A DNA stretch of 64,000 nt from Hydrangea macrophylla (GCA_033977485.1 CM066995.1:46623162-46687161), one strand, 5' to 3'. Positions 23,841-36,145 are shown, counted from the stretch's first letter. Numbers and translations are program-made. The notes: a model not told the origin generated them from the letters alone.

Positions 23841-24924
23841 AGCGATGCCGGTGACAACCATTGAAGCTTAGGTTTGTTCTAGTTTTCTTTTTCTCTCTTT
23901 TTATTCAATTTCTGAAGTTGCTCTTGATGAAAGGTTTGTTTGTTTGGCTAGGTCTACTAAGGTTATGTTTTCTCATCCGTAGATCTATTCTAGATCTACA
24001 ATTATTTTTGATTTTATGATATTATTCTGAATCTAGATCAAGGGTTTTATAATCTAAAACATAGCTTTCTATGAATTTGTTTTGAGTTTTGTGCAATCTG
24101 GAAAAAAATGTTTGATCGGTAGGGTTCTGTACAAATTTGACAAAGTGTTTAGAAACTTTTTTCATCAGATCTGCAATTTTTTTAAATTTTATTTCGCATT
24201 ACCTGTATATCGTTATTGTTTTCTGTTTTTTTTCTTACATGTGTTCTTCTTTACTTATTCACTTGTGCATTTCTTTGCAATGTGTCATTGAGTAGGAGTA
24301 GTGGTGTAGTGGCTTAACTGGTCCAAGTTGTTAGTTGGGTTGTTGCTATCATTTAGGAGTTATATAGCCAAGGTGTGGGATGTTCTTTATAGTAGTTACT
24401 GAGTGTACTTTTGTGGTGGCTTTAGCCATTTTGTATTGATGATGAATAGAAGAAGTTAGATTCTGACTAAAAATTATTGTTAACATTGGGAGGTTGGTTT
24501 CCCTCAAAGCAAACCAGTGTTAATAGTACTTTTCTTCATTCTCTTTTCAAATTGGGAAGAAGAAGAAAATTGAGAGATCCCATGTGGTGAATATACCAAA
24601 ACGAAACTTTTCTGGGCCGTCAAGACCCATATATTACACGATCTATGGCGAACATACATAATAGTTTTGAGTTTTCGTTGCTAGATCTACAATTATTTGA
24701 TAAGAAAATTTTGGTCAGGAAGTAGCTTGTTATGATGTATATAAATGCAAATGTGTATGAGATGGAGATGAATGAACTTATGATGACAAGTGCTACATAT
24801 GGAATCTGTAGTTGAAAGCAAACAATTTGAATAAGCTTTAGAACTGAGATATGAATGTTTGATTTGAGTCTAGTTACCAACCAACACAAATCTATAGAAA
24901 CTAGTCTATGCATTCATCCCCTAA
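23837..24924. other. AT-rich stretch without recognisable gene
   Basis: T-rich, intron-like DNA to about 24290, then mixed AT-rich sequence. ORFs on either strand are short and low in complexity. No terminal repeats or domains are recognised. It ends where the truncated Athila-type LTR begins. Confidence 0.5.
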
Positions 24925-26280
24925 AAAGTATTCTATATTTTGTAGGTTTTGGAAATCCAATGATTAGTGGCTTTAGAAGACATTCTGGGCTCAAAAGGTT
25001 AGTCCGGTGAAAGCTCAATGCAGTAGAAGTCTCGGTAAATCGCATTTTTGGCCAGGAAACTTTGGATTTGAGAAATTTCTCTGGAGATATAAAATGTAGA
25101 TCTTCGAGTTACAGATGCGTGGCCGTAAATAGCGAGTCAATCCGAGGTCCGAGCAAATATTTATCGCAATTTTACGATCGATGCACAGTGCAGTAAAAAC
25201 TACCTCGAGCGAGCGGGCCACGCGAGCGACCTGTTAAAAAACTAAAAAATGTGAATTTTATCAAATTAAAGTGCCCAGCGAAGGTGGTTTGTGCATATGA
25301 TGTCCAGAAACGTAAATATAGCAATTTTAGTGCGATTTAGCTTAGGAAAGCTTCCTAAATCCTTCCAAAATCTATATAAATCCTATTCTAAATCAAATTT
25401 AAGTTTACACGTCATTACACAATATTGGATACATCCATATACAATTAAAACTTTAGCCACTGAAGAAGAAGAAGCAAGGAGAAGAAGAAGAAGACCAAGG
25501 ATTCCCATGGACTCCTCCATCAACCTCTTGCCAATCCTTGATTCTATGGCCGCTTAAACCAAGATCATTGAAACCCTAGCCAAGTAATAAGGTGTATCTT
25601 ATGTTTTTCTTTTAGTTTTATTATGTATGGATGATGATTACGTGTTTCGAGGATTTTAAATAATAAAATCTTTCTTCTATTAATTAAATCATTAGTTTCA
25701 AAATCTATTCTTGTCGTAGATCTATTTTGAATGTGATGTGCTCAATGATCTATATTTACTGTGCTTGTATGGATTATTGATATGTAATGGTGCTTAACTG
25801 AATTGTGATATCAAGTAGCCGAATAGTTCATGCCTAAGAAAGACGGATTGTGCCGTAACCCTAGTTTAGTGTGAGACAATCCATGCCAACCGAAGATAAA
25901 TTATGTTGGTGCTTGAATCGTAGTTATCTTTTTGACGGAGGAATTGGGCTTATAGCTACAATTCCCCATTATCATCCAACATAATCAGCTAACTAAAGGC
26001 ATAAATACCCTTATTATGAAGCTAGTGGTGGATTTGCAATCCTAGGTTCACTTTACATATCGTTTAAAACAACTTTTAATTGGTTCCATAGTTTAGATTT
26101 ATTTTTATTGTTCTTAGTTTAATTAAAATCAAAATCAAAATTCTATTTTATTAATTAACTAGATTTAGTTTTAAAATTAAAGTGTCTTAGTATTTCAATC
26201 TCTGTGGGTTCGACCTTTACTTCCACACTACAAATCTTAGAAAGTAAAGCATACTTTTAATCTTGATTCTGACAAGATCA
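24925..26280 (+). repeat. 5' LTR of the gag-only Athila element (5'-truncated)
   Basis: Matches 32113-33503 from AAGTATTCTATATTTTGTAGG onward and ends GATTCTGACAAGATCA. Relative to the right LTR it lacks the first roughly 85 bp and a short segment near CCTTAACATGAAAATGC. It contains a CTCGAGCGAGC..CGCGAGCGACC palindrome-rich stretch at 25204-25231 and a GAAGAAGAAG-rich stretch at 25457-25495. Confidence 0.8.
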
Positions 26281-26285
26281 ATTTT

Positions 26286-26303
26286 TGGCGCCGTTGGCGG
26301 GGA
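26286..26303 (+). promoter_or_regulatory. Primer-binding site, tRNA-Asp type
   Basis: TGGCGCCGTTGGCGGGGA starts five bases after the LTR end. It differs by one base from the complement of the plant tRNA-Asp 3' end, the primer used by Athila elements. Confidence 0.8.
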
Positions 26304-26776
26304 TTGCAAATTATTACCTTTAGTTTTAGAACCTTAGTTTAGTTAATTCGTAAATATTATGTTAGTTTTCTTTTTCTTATTTTCTGTTTTGTTTTGAGTC
26401 ACTAACGTTTCCTTTTATTTTGTAGATTTTTTTGAGTCATCAAATTCTAGCATCTTGGAGAGGAAAATCTTAGCACACCAAAGGAGCTTACGCAAAACAA
26501 TTAAAATAAAATTAATATATATCGCTTCCTTAAAAATTTCGCATCAAACCACTGTAAGTCAGGGTGCTGAGACGCAATTACATGCATTAGGTTAGGTGTG
26601 GAGTGAGCACTGCATTAGCTAGGAAACCCGGGGCACTGGGATTTGACACAAATCACTACATAAAGGATAATTACATGCATCATAGTAGTACTGTGTGCCT
26701 GTGTGCTTGATTATTTGCGTGATTGCTTTTTGTTTTGTTGAGTCAGTCGTTGTTTTAGTTTATTTTCGTTTAGTTT

Positions 26777-28584
26777 ATGTTTGGTACTCATTCGAGTAGA
26801 CCGAAATTAAATCTGCTTTATCTTGAACTTGAACGTACCCTTAGAGTCCTTAGGTCCTCAACTCAAGCTTCTAGAGCTCGGTTGATGCTAGACGACGATT
26901 CGACACCGAAATCGTCATCGTTGTTTGAGTCCGAAATACGAAGTACCCGAAAAAGACTAAAGAAACCACGGTTGAATATCATTGGCCCTATTCCAATGGC
27001 CGACTTAGGAAACAACGGTAATAACGGGAATAACCTTAATATACCCCCGCCTCCTCCACTAAAAGACTATTTCACTCCTACGACCTACACACCACCATCA
27101 TGCATAGAATTACCAGAGGTGACGGCATCTCACTTTGAGATAAAGTCATCTACCATTGCGCTACTTCCCTCATTCCATGGTCGTATGAAAGAGGACCCAT
27201 ATCAGCACTTAGGAGATTTCCAAGATATATGCTCTACTTTGAAAATTCAAAACTTAACTGATGATGAGTTAAAACTGCGTCTCTTCCCACTCTCTTTAAA
27301 AGATAAAGCTAAGTATTGGCTCCAGTCTTTTGAGCCAAACATTATCAAAACATGGGAAGGGTTACACACGGCGTTCTTATAAAAAAAAATTTCCCTATTA
27401 CGTGTACAAATCAAATAAGAAAATCCAAAACAAACTTTGTAATGCAAGATAGGGAAACGCTCTATGACACTTGAGAACAATTTAAAGAATTATTACGCTC
27501 TTGCCCACATCATCAAGTTCCCAAGTGGCAATTGGTACAGGTTTTCTATGAAGGGTTTTTCCCCTCTGTGCGTAACACAGTCGATGCTATTTGTGAGGGA
27601 CGATCCTCCACAAAAGCGTCGATGAGGCCTGAAAATTTTTTGAAACATTAAGCGAAAACTCTATGCACTAGGCTGTGTCTATACACCCCGTTTGACATCT
27701 TCTGCAACCTAAACGAGAGGTAAAGTTCGAGTCAAGTCACTCAATTGAATTGCAAGAACTATCTAAAAAACTTGACCGACTTATGACAATGAACCAAACG
27801 ACAAGCGCACCCTCTTACGAAACTTGTCAAATATGTGCTAGCCATTCACATTCTATACTTGCATGCCCATCCACATCTCAATTTCCAAAATTCATGGAGC
27901 AACATATACACTCTATTCAACAATTCCCACGAAATAGTTATCACCCTATGACAACTAATTTTCCTAATTCTTATCGACCCCAATTTCAACAAAGCCAATA
28001 CCAACACCCCCCTCCTAAGGTTAACACTTTTGATAGAAAGTGTTGGCATCCCTTAAGACTATCGAAACGCAAGTACAAGTAAAAGCACAAATAGTGCACT
28101 CTCATACACAATCCATCGCAAAGCTTGAGTCCCAAATGGGACAAATAGCTAATACAATGAGTCGTAGAAATGAGGGTAAGCTGCCTAGTCAAACTATACA
28201 AAACCCTAAGGGACAATACGAGAATGGGGGTTCGAGTGAGCAAGTAAATGCCATCTCGACTAGGATGACTATTCGAGAAGAGGAGATTGTTGAAATGCCG
28301 AATGAGAGCGAGAAGGAGGGAAAAATTAATTCGAATAAAGAAAAGGGTGAGGATACGAGTAGAAGTTAGAAAGAAAATGAACCAACCCCAACAAATTATG
28401 TACCAAAAATGCCATTCCCACCAAACATTGAGGAACCGTCACAATTTCCAAAGAAAAAGTTGAAAATTGAAGATATACTCGAGGTATTTAAACAAGTGAA
28501 ATCAATATCCCATTCCTCGATGCTATAAAGCAAATTCCCGCTTATGCTAAATGTCTAAAAGAGCTATGCACTCAAAAGCGCAAG
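26777..28584 (+). pseudogene. gag: Athila-type gag (gag-only element)
   Basis: Capsid protein. The ATG at 26777 (MFGTHSSRPKLN) opens 201 codons, with a basic KKPRLN region, a Pro-rich spacer and the capsid core (LPSFHGRMKEDPYQHLGDF, FPLSLKDKAKYWLQSF). The reading breaks at 27380 with TAA and an indel in an A-run, then continues in other frames: QDRETLYDT.EQFKELLRSCPHH and WQLVQVFYEG to about 27600, and a Cys/His-containing SYETCQICASHSHSILAC at 27805-27860. The next stretch (27986-28369) reads MGQIANTMSRRNEGKLPSQT, the usual Athila gag tail. Several nonsense codons and frameshifts are present, but order and spacing are normal. Confidence 0.8.
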
Positions 28585-29361
28585 TTGCGCAGTCATGCTC
28601 CAAAAAAGGTCTTCCTTACCGAAAAAGTAAGTTTGATTTTCCAACATGCTCCTCCAAAGTATAAAGATCCACCAACAATCTCATGTATCATAGGTGACAC
28701 TGTCATCTATCGGCCTCTCCTTGATTTAGGAGCGAGTGTTAATCTCTTACCTTACACCGTCTACAAACATCTAGGATTAGGTGAACTTAAACCAACGGCC
28801 GCTACCATACAATTAGCGGATCGTTCCGTTAAAATCCCTAGAGGAATCGTCGAGGACGTCTTGGTAAAAGTTGATAAATGTTATTATCCCGTCGATTTCA
28901 TGGTCCTTGACATTGAACCTGTGTTAGTTGCTAGGAGACATACTCCTGTCATTCTAGGTCATCCGTTCTTGGCTATGGTCATTGCGCGTGTCAACTATCG
29001 AACGGGGGTAATGAAAGTGTTGTTTGGGAACATGAATCTAAAATTGAATGTTTTTAACGCTATTGATCAAGCTCCCAATGAGGATGATTACCTAGGAGAG
29101 GTGGATAGTGAGGTTAGACGAACTATTAAACCTACTACAGAAATGTATGTGAGTAACGAGAATAATATGGTGAGTAATGAGCGGACGAATTCAAATAATC
29201 CAGATCCTAATGAGGAAGTTACTCAAAAGGTAAGAAATCAATTTGAACAGGATCAAGGTGAACTGTCAAATGAATTAACTCATAACGACATTCTTTCTGC
29301 TTTCCATCGGAATCTTCCTAATACTTTCAAGGGTACAAAGTCCAAGTTACGGCCTCCATAA
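28585..29361 (+). CDS. pr: Athila-type aspartic protease region
   Basis: An open stretch of 258 codons. The retropepsin-like core has the active site LLDLGASVNLLP (Athila form, DLGA), followed by KPTAATIQLADRSVKIPRGI and VDFMVLDIEP, then VILGHPFLA. After the core comes an acidic tail (EEVTQKVRNQFEQDQGELS), and the ORF stops at 29359-29361. In complete Athila elements this reading continues into RT; here it ends and typical 3' noncoding sequence begins. It is the only long intact ORF of this element. The first codons belong to the gag tail, so the Met at 28585 is not a natural start. Confidence 0.75.
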   Translation: MRSHAPKKVFLTEKVSLIFQHAPPKYKDPPTISCIIGDTVIYRPLLDLGASVNLLPYTVYKHLGLGELKPTAATIQLADRSVKIPRGIVEDVLVKVDKCYYPVDFMVLDIEPVLVARRHTPVILGHPFLAMVIARVNYRTGVMKVLFGNMNLKLNVFNAIDQAPNEDDYLGEVDSEVRRTIKPTTEMYVSNENNMVSNERTNSNNPDPNEEVTQKVRNQFEQDQGELSNELTHNDILSAFHRNLPNTFKGTKSKLRPP

Positions 29362-32028
29362 GTCTTGAGCTAGAATGGTCTAGCTGAAGATGTAAAAGAC
29401 AGCGCTTCTTGGGAGGCAACCCAAGCTTTAATCATTCTGTTTTCTCATTTTTGTACACTTTTTGGTCATTTTTGGTCAATTTTGAGTCCTTTTTGAGTTT
29501 TCTGGACAGGTTTGGGGGTTGGGGTTAAGTTATTTTGAACTTATATATATTAAATAAGTAGAAAAAGAAAAAGACCACGTCGCACACACAGCCCGCTCGT
29601 GCGACAGGTCGCTCGCGCGACCAGTTTGTGCGAGATTTTACCTTAGAGAATTTTTTTTCAAAGTTTTTATATATACCCTCCGGTTCAGGTCGCGCACGCG
29701 AGGGGTATTCGCCCGAGCGGCCCGCTCGCACGACCCTTTGCCTTAGAAATATTTCTTTTTAAAACTTAAAAGAAGCCTCAGCATTGCCTCGCAGAGGGTC
29801 TCACGCTGCCCGCTCGCGCGAGATAGGGATTTTTGTGTTTTTCTCTCAGTTCTCTTACCTCATATCTCCCAAACCTGGTAAGTTGTTTTTCTTTTCTGTT
29901 TGTTTTCTTAAGTCCTTTTAGCACAAGTCCTTCATTGTTTTTATAGTTCTGTTTGTTTTCTTTATGTTTATTCTTTTATATTTTCATTGAGTTTTTTTAT
30001 TTTAGGTTTTCAACAAGTATGTCCTGGTCTGCATTATTTATATTTATATTTCTTTTAGCTATCGTTGTTTCTTTTGTTTTTTTATTTTCTTTTCTCGAGT
30101 ATTGACAGGTGAATTAGTAGCTCCATTTGGAGCAATTGAATTTTATTGCCATATTCATATACGTTTACCTGGTTTTTGATTGCTGAGATTGAGGTAATGT
30201 CGTTCCTTCCTTATGTACTCTCATTTCTTTCATTTTATTGTTTCATTGGGGACAATAAAAGGTTTAAATTTGGGGGTTTGCACTCACATGCACATTATTA
30301 TGCACCTGTTTTTAAAAAAAATTCCGATACTTGTGCTTAAATAAACGGTATTACCTACCTTTTTTGAAATCTGGAGTCGATTCTTCTTGTTAAGTAACTT
30401 TGATTGTTATAGAGTGGTAAACAAGGAAAGATGTGGTTAAACATATGCTAAAGTCATGATGCGATATTTTAGGTTTTGTATCATTCGAATCGTAGATTTA
30501 TATCATAGATTTGCACTTAAAGTTATGCACTGCACGTAGTCGCTTGAATGCATGTTTGATGTGAACTATAATATGATTCGGATTTCTAGATAACACAAGG
30601 TGGAGACTAAACCCAGTGAGCTTTTGAGCCTATATGTTCTTTTTCGAGGGTTATAAATACATTTTGTGTTTGTCAAATTTCATTGGAATTAGCGCATTTA
30701 CTCGTTGTTAAGTCTCATTATTCTTGTCTTGGTTGATAGTCAAGTTAAAATATTTGCTACCATGCTAAATAATCTTCTGTCGTAAACATTGAAGAACCAT
30801 ATGACCATAGGAAATGATGGTAGGTCCTCTTTGTTTACCACTGACCGAAAAATGATAAAATTTCCCTAGTTCGCCCCTTTGAGCCGTAAAATGCCCTTTT
30901 TCTTTATTCACCATTATCCTTTTCTTGCTCCAACTTGGCCAACTTGGAGTTCACCACTAAGAGATTGATCAACTTTTGGTGGTGATAAGGCAGTGCATTG
31001 ATTTGAAAAGAAGAAGAAAACAATATGATGTTTGGGGTAGTTGCCTTGGTATTCGATGAACATTTGTTTCAAAGGCAGCGAAAAGGAAAAGAATAAGGTT
31101 AGAAGAAAAAAAAATGTAGGAAAGAAAATAAAAAGAAAATCAAAGAATAGAATGAAAAAATGAAAGTTGGTAGAAGAGATGATGAAAGAAATTGAATATG
31201 CCTTACACTGCTACTGAAAATTACTTGATGAATCCTTTCTATCATTTTTGATTGCCTGAGCCACGTAACAACCTTTGAAAAGTCCTATTTGATCCTAGAA
31301 AACATGGTTTAAATATGTAAAGGATGGGAGGGGGATTAAAACATGGTATCGATTAATTTTTCTTGACTGTTGGTATCCTATCATGAGACTATTGTTCTTT
31401 CGTGTTATGTGTCTTTTTTAAGTCATATATGAGCGTTTTTTTTTGTTTTGAAAACATATTTCCTTTGCTCATATATTAGAGAAATTATACATGTTTCTGA
31501 GTATTTCATTTTAGAGTGTAATTAACGACGTGAGATTCGTAGTCGAAGCATAGTTGGATGGTTATGTATCCGAGTTATATTTCAAGTTCATGACATGCGC
31601 ATGTTCATTTGACTACCACATCACACATGTGCAATTTTATGAGAAACTCTATTGATTTATATGATACATGTGCTTGGGATTGTTTTTCATGACGTAGGTG
31701 GACGTTTGGTTTTGTTTTTTCTTATTCGTTATTCTATTTCAAATCAGTGTTTTATGATAAGAAGCATTGAATGTTATGTTTTTGTTTCTTTAATAAAACT
31801 TTTTAAATATATAATGAAATAAAGATGGTTGTGGGTGTCTTATTCGCCGAGAATCCTCACGAGACTTCACTCGTCCGACTAGGGACACCTAGACGTTTAA
31901 AAGGCTTGTTGCATGTGCAAAATACAATCGCGTTGCCTGTGACAGTGAGTTAGGATTTTTAAGTATAGTAGCATTTATTTTTACATTTTTCTTTGCTCGA
32001 GGACTAGCAAAGTGTAGGTTTGGGGGTG
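29362..32028 (+). other. Athila 3' region without pol or env
   Basis: Begins with AGCGCTTCTTGGGAGGCAACCCAAG (about 29400-29424), a motif seen after gag-pol in Athila elements. It carries a CG-rich palindrome cluster at 29576-29740 and 29810-29822, then long AT-rich DNA with a purine-rich stretch at 31010-31190. No ORF of credible length or domain is present. It ends GTAGGTTTGGGGGTG at 32014-32028, a polypurine tract directly before the LTR. Confidence 0.7.
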
Positions 32029-33503
32029 TGATTGGAAACGAATAGTTCCCGTTTATAGTCCTTAAGCTACGCTTTCTTAGCCCATTTCATTTAGTTATTA
32101 ATTGTTTTCTTAAGAAGTATTCTATATTTTGTAGGTTTTGGAACCTTAACATGAAAATGCACTAAAATCCAATGATTAGTGGCTTTGGAAGACGTTCTGG
32201 GCTCAAAAGGTGATTCCGGTGAAAGCTGAATGCAGTAGAAGTCTTGGTAAATCGCATTTTTGATAAGGAATATTTTGGATTTGAAAATTTTCTCCAGAGA
32301 TATAAAATGTAGATCTTCGAGTTACGGACGCGTGACCATAAGCGGCGAGTCAATCTGAGGTCCGAGAAAAAAGTTATCGCAATTCTACGATCGATGCACA
32401 GTGTAGTAAAAACTACCTCGCGCAAGCAGGCCGCGTGAGTGACCTGTGAAAAAACCAAAAACGCGTATTTTATCAAATTAAAGTGCCCAGCGAAGGTGGT
32501 TTGTGCATATGACGTCTAGAAACATAAATATAGCAGTTTTAGTGTGATTTGGGTTAGGAAAGCTTCCTAAATCCTTCCAAAATCTATATAAATCCTATTC
32601 TAAATCAAATTTAAGGTTACACATCATTACACAACATTAGATACATCCATATACAATTAAAACTTCAGCCATTGAAGAGGAAGAAGCAAGGAGAAGAAGA
32701 AGAAGAAGACCAAGGATTCCCATGGCCTCCTCCATCAACCTCTTGCCAATCCTTGATTCTATGGCCGCTTAAACCAAGATCTAGGGTTTCAATGAAACCC
32801 TAGCCAAGTAATAGGGTGTATTTTATGGTTTTATTTTAGTTTTATTATGTATGGATGATGATTACATGTTTCGAGGATTTTAAATAATAAAATCATTCTT
32901 CTATTGATTAAATCATTACTTTCAAATTCTATTCTTGTCTTAGATCTATTTTGAATGTGATGTGCTCAATGATCTATATTTGTTGTGCTTGTATGGATTA
33001 TTTACATGTAATGGTGCTTAACTAAATTGTAATATCAAGTAGCCGAATAGTTTATGACTAGGAAAGACGGATTGTGCCACAACCCTGGTTTAGTGTGAGA
33101 CAATCTGTGCCAACCGAAGATAAATTATGTTGGTGCTTGAATCATAGTTATCTTCTTGCGAAGGAATTGGGCTTGTAGCTATAATTCCCCATTATCATCC
33201 AACATAATAAGCTAACTGAAGGCATAAATACCTTTATTATGAAGCTAGTGGTGGATTTGCAATCCTAGGTTCACTTTACATATCGTTTAAAACAACTTTT
33301 AATTGCTTCCATAGTTTAGATTTATTTTCATTGTTCTTAGTTTAATTAAAGTCAAAATCAAAATTGTATTTTATTAATTAACTAGATTTAGGTTTAAAAT
33401 TAAAGTGTCTTAGTATTTCAATCTCTGTGGGTTCGACCTTTACTTCCGCACTACAAATCTTAGAAAGTAAAGCATACTTTTAATCTTGATTCTGACAAGA
33501 TCA
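32029..33503 (+). repeat. 3' LTR of the gag-only Athila element (1475 bp)
   Basis: Begins TGATTGGAAACGAATAG and ends CTGACAAGATCA. It matches 24925-26280 with moderate divergence. The 5 bp after it is gtatc; the matching left copy of the TSD is lost with the left flank. Confidence 0.82.
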
Positions 33504-34511
33504 GTATCCTCGAACTTATTTTTTTCCAACTTTAAAACTTCGGGGGGAGCTCTCTGGTTCCTCCAATGTTGGCTTCAATCTTATTTCCCTGAGAAATGCC
33601 TAGTCGATAATTTTGGCCCCACCACTCTTCCAGAGTACTCCTCTGCTTTTGCTTTCCACATTGCTGGCTTCGGCCCCAAGGGTCTTTCTTTTGATCATCG
33701 TTTTTCTTTCTTTTATGAGTACATGGGCAACCGATTGCCTCAGTAATTTCTTCCTTTTCACCCTCGGCTTCGATGTCCAAGCTGGCTTATTCATAGTCCT
33801 GGCCAAGCTCCTAAGGTCGAGCTAGATGATCACGAGACTATCTAGGCCAGCTTCTTAGTTGGTCAAGATCTCTTGTACAGCCCTGTCATTCCCCAACACG
33901 ATAACAAGTGTGGGGTGTAGTATTATAATGCTCCAGCTTTAGCCCGATAATTCGGGCTCAAGTAACTAGTCCCTCTTCCCCCTTTCAGAACCTTTAACTG
34001 ATCCATGGTTGGACAATCCCTTTTTTCTGATCTGGTTAAGATTGGGAAATGCGAGTCAAACAACAGGGCTGCTTGGGCAGTCCTGGAGTTTGTTTCATTT
34101 CAATAGCTTCCTTCAACATCCACCGAGTTTGACACTTGGTGGTCCAAAATCATCTCGGGGTTAAGATCTGAGCCTATTTTCTCCGTACTTAAAAAAGTTA
34201 CTCCCCCTATTATCGAAAAATCTTCTCGTTCTACTAACCCCTCTTTGGTTCAGAGTGCAGGTCAAAAGAGAAAGACCTCATCTTCCAAAGGTAAATCCTA
34301 TCAGGCTGTTATTGCATTCGAGAAGTTTTTTAAATTCAAATTCGATCCTAGACAACCGGAGATCATGCGGTCCGATATGGAGTGCCATCTAAGAGTGCTT
34401 GAACAGGAACACAAGGAAAGAATAGTAAGAGTATATAGAAAATATCTACAAACGCTTGATTATTCATCCGCAATCCCTTTCGAACAGTTCCTCAAGCCTT
34501 TTGAGTGTCGG
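33504..34511 (+). pseudogene. PMD gene fragment, middle part
   Basis: Picks up mid-domain directly after the Athila LTR: SGGALWFLQCWLQSYFPEK, EYSSAFAFHIAGFGPKG and FSFFYEYMGNRLPQ at 33540-33746, matching the PMD core in the other copies. After a frame change a basic KRKTSSSKGKSYQ stretch and FEKFFKFKFD..FLKPFECR follow at 34245-34511. The reading is cut at 34511 by the chromovirus insertion (TSD gtcgg) and resumes at 43569. It is antisense to the minus-strand integrase at 54194, as in the complete Tat copies. Confidence 0.7.
34507..34511. repeat. Left TSD of the chromovirus (gtcgg)
   Basis: The 5 bp gtcgg precedes TGTCACGACC at 34512 and recurs at 43564-43568 after GGGCATGACA. Confidence 0.93.
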
Positions 34512-34744
34512 TGTCACGACCCATCCCACTACGCGTGAAAATAGGACACGTGGCACGCCATCAAGGCTCATCCAAACATCATATAACTATACACAGCGGA
34601 AAGAACTGTTAAAACAACCCTGGGTATTTTAAAACTTAGGGAACATTACCCTCTGAGTTTGTAAAAAACCACTGAAATCAGAGTTATAAAAAGTTTTGGC
34701 CATTTGAATCCTTTCAAAAGAAAATTGTTTTTGAAAACATGGGA

Positions 34745-35039
34745 CCAGTCGACTGATCAAGGGTCCGGTCGACTGGTGATCTCCAATAAAGAAGTATAAA
34801 AAAAAATACAACAGCCCATCCAGTCGACAGTGTCGGGGACCCAGTCGACTGGTGCCCAAAATTTTCAGTCGACTGAATACGTCCAGTCGACTGGTACCCT
34901 AACCAGCAGAATGCCCTGGCCTGAGGACCCGTCCAGTCGACTGTTTTCTCAACCCAGTCGACTGAACCTCAGACGAAAACAAACAGAAACCAATACAACA
35001 CAGTGATCCAGTCGACTGGATCAAGAACCAGTCAACTGA
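34745..35039. repeat. CAGTCGACTG palindrome array, left LTR
   Basis: Ten copies of CAGTCGACTG or a one-base variant occur in about 295 bp with irregular spacing. The flanks usually extend the palindrome (CCAGTCGACTGG). Two copies are damaged relative to the right LTR: CAGTCGACAG near 34825 and CAGTCAACTG near 35030. The cluster lies in the transcribed part of the LTR, downstream of the TATA box. Confidence 0.95.
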
Positions 35040-35459
35040 TTCCTATCAGCACAGCTTAAAACTGCAGCTTTTCCCTTCAAAGTTCTTCCAATTCCAAACC
35101 AACATATATCTACTCTATTCCATCATTCAAAACATAATTACAGACATCAATTACAAGATTTCCATATTACAGTACTAATCCAAGGATCCATTACAACATA
35201 TTACAATGCTCAATTCCTTACACCAGTTTTAGAATTTAAAACAAAAACATATACAAGTGTGATTTCCCCGGCGTTCAACGGCCTCACTCATCACGCTTCT
35301 TCTTGTCTTTCTTCTTACCTGCAATGGAGTACATCTCCACTGCTCAGCTATATGCTGAGCGTACAAGTTCTAACATATGCAATATATGACAAACCATGCT
35401 TTAATCTCATAAATCATACAATAGTCTCTAGGGAGAAAAATACGCATTCATCCGGTAGC

Positions 35460-35545
35460 GGCAAGTCCAAGCCTTAAACCGCGATACCAATGGCAAGTCC
35501 AAGTCTATCAACCATTGTATCCACAAGTGCCATGGCAAGTCCAAG
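35460..35545. repeat. Three GGCAAGTCCAAG repeats in the chromovirus LTR
   Basis: GGCAAGTCCAAG occurs at 35460, 35492 and 35534. The last two share the longer unit ending TCTATCAACCAT. The same trio is present in the right LTR at about 42364-42450. Confidence 0.9.
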
Positions 35546-36136
35546 TCTATCAACCATGCACAGTAGCCGTCGCTACTAAATTCTCAAACATCGAGAAGCT
35601 TACTCCGGCATGAATTTGTATAAGACTCCCCTTTGACCCACATAGACAACTTAACGTGCTCGCGTAAATTTAGACATGCTTTTCATAATTTAGCGCGTGC
35701 ATAATTAACGGGCCTACAATTAACACATGGATTTCGCCCGGATCACAATTTCGTCGTTGAAATATAAAACATGTATTCCTCTATATTTCACAAGTTAGGA
35801 CTTCATACCTCGTGCGAATCTCTTCAAACTTTGAAGGATCGTCTAGGGGGCTAAATAAACCTCGGATTTCGAATTTGAGAAAATTCCTACAAGTTTATAC
35901 CTGTTTTTCCCAAAAGTCTAAAATTAAGATTTTACAAAAACTTGGCCAAACACGGCCTAAGTGGTATCAAAACGTAGATCTTACCTCCACGAGTTCAAAT
36001 CTGAAATCTGGAGAAAATCTTACGGACGAACGGTCGTCGATCGGCGTCGCAAAGCCCGTTGGCTCCAAATCTCCCTTCTCTCTCCTCTCTCTAGATATTT
36101 ATGGAAAGTTTGGATGAGAATGAATCTCATCCTCAT

Positions 36137-36145
36137 CTATTTATA
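36137..36145 (-). promoter_or_regulatory. TATA box of the chromovirus LTR (left copy)
   Basis: Minus strand TATAAATAG, about 515 bp inside the element-upstream end of the LTR. The right copy, which would drive the element, is at 43041-43049. Confidence 0.6.

Larger units (their letters stand above)
24925..33503 (+). mobile_element. Athila-type Ty3/gypsy element carrying only gag and protease
   Basis: Plus-strand element with LTRs at 24925-26280 (5' end truncated) and 32029-33503, an Asp-tRNA-type primer site at 26286, gag, protease, and an Athila 3' noncoding region with a GGGAGGCAACCCAAG motif. RT, RNase H, integrase and env are absent: the protease ORF ends at 29361 and the 3' region follows directly. 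This is the layout of non-autonomous gag-only (TR-GAG-type) elements, which depend on enzymes from relatives. The right LTR abuts PMD coding sequence at 33504, so it inserted into a PMD gene. The left flank and first roughly 85 bp of the left LTR are lost. Confidence 0.82.

Noticed and set aside
24082..24913. Short hydrophobic ORFs on both strands
   Set aside because: Low-complexity T-rich translation with no conserved motif.
29525..29731. Arg-rich minus-strand ORF (68 codons)
   Set aside because: Composition comes from the CG palindrome cluster; no start context or homologue recognised.
30146..30340. 64-codon ORF in the gag-only Athila 3' region
   Set aside because: Short, hydrophobic by composition, and in a region expected to be noncoding.
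32162..32476. 104-codon minus-strand ORF in the Athila LTR, partly repeated at 25015-25221
   Set aside because: Frame is not preserved between the LTRs and it has no recognisable domain; LTR noncoding sequence.
34745..35039. CRISPR-like array
   Set aside because: The repeated unit is a 10-12 bp palindrome with irregular spacing inside a plant LTR, and no cas-like genes are present.
35812..36117. 101-codon plus-strand ORF repeated identically at 42716-43021
   Set aside because: Identity is due to the twin LTRs; it lies opposite to the element transcript around the promoter and has no known domain.
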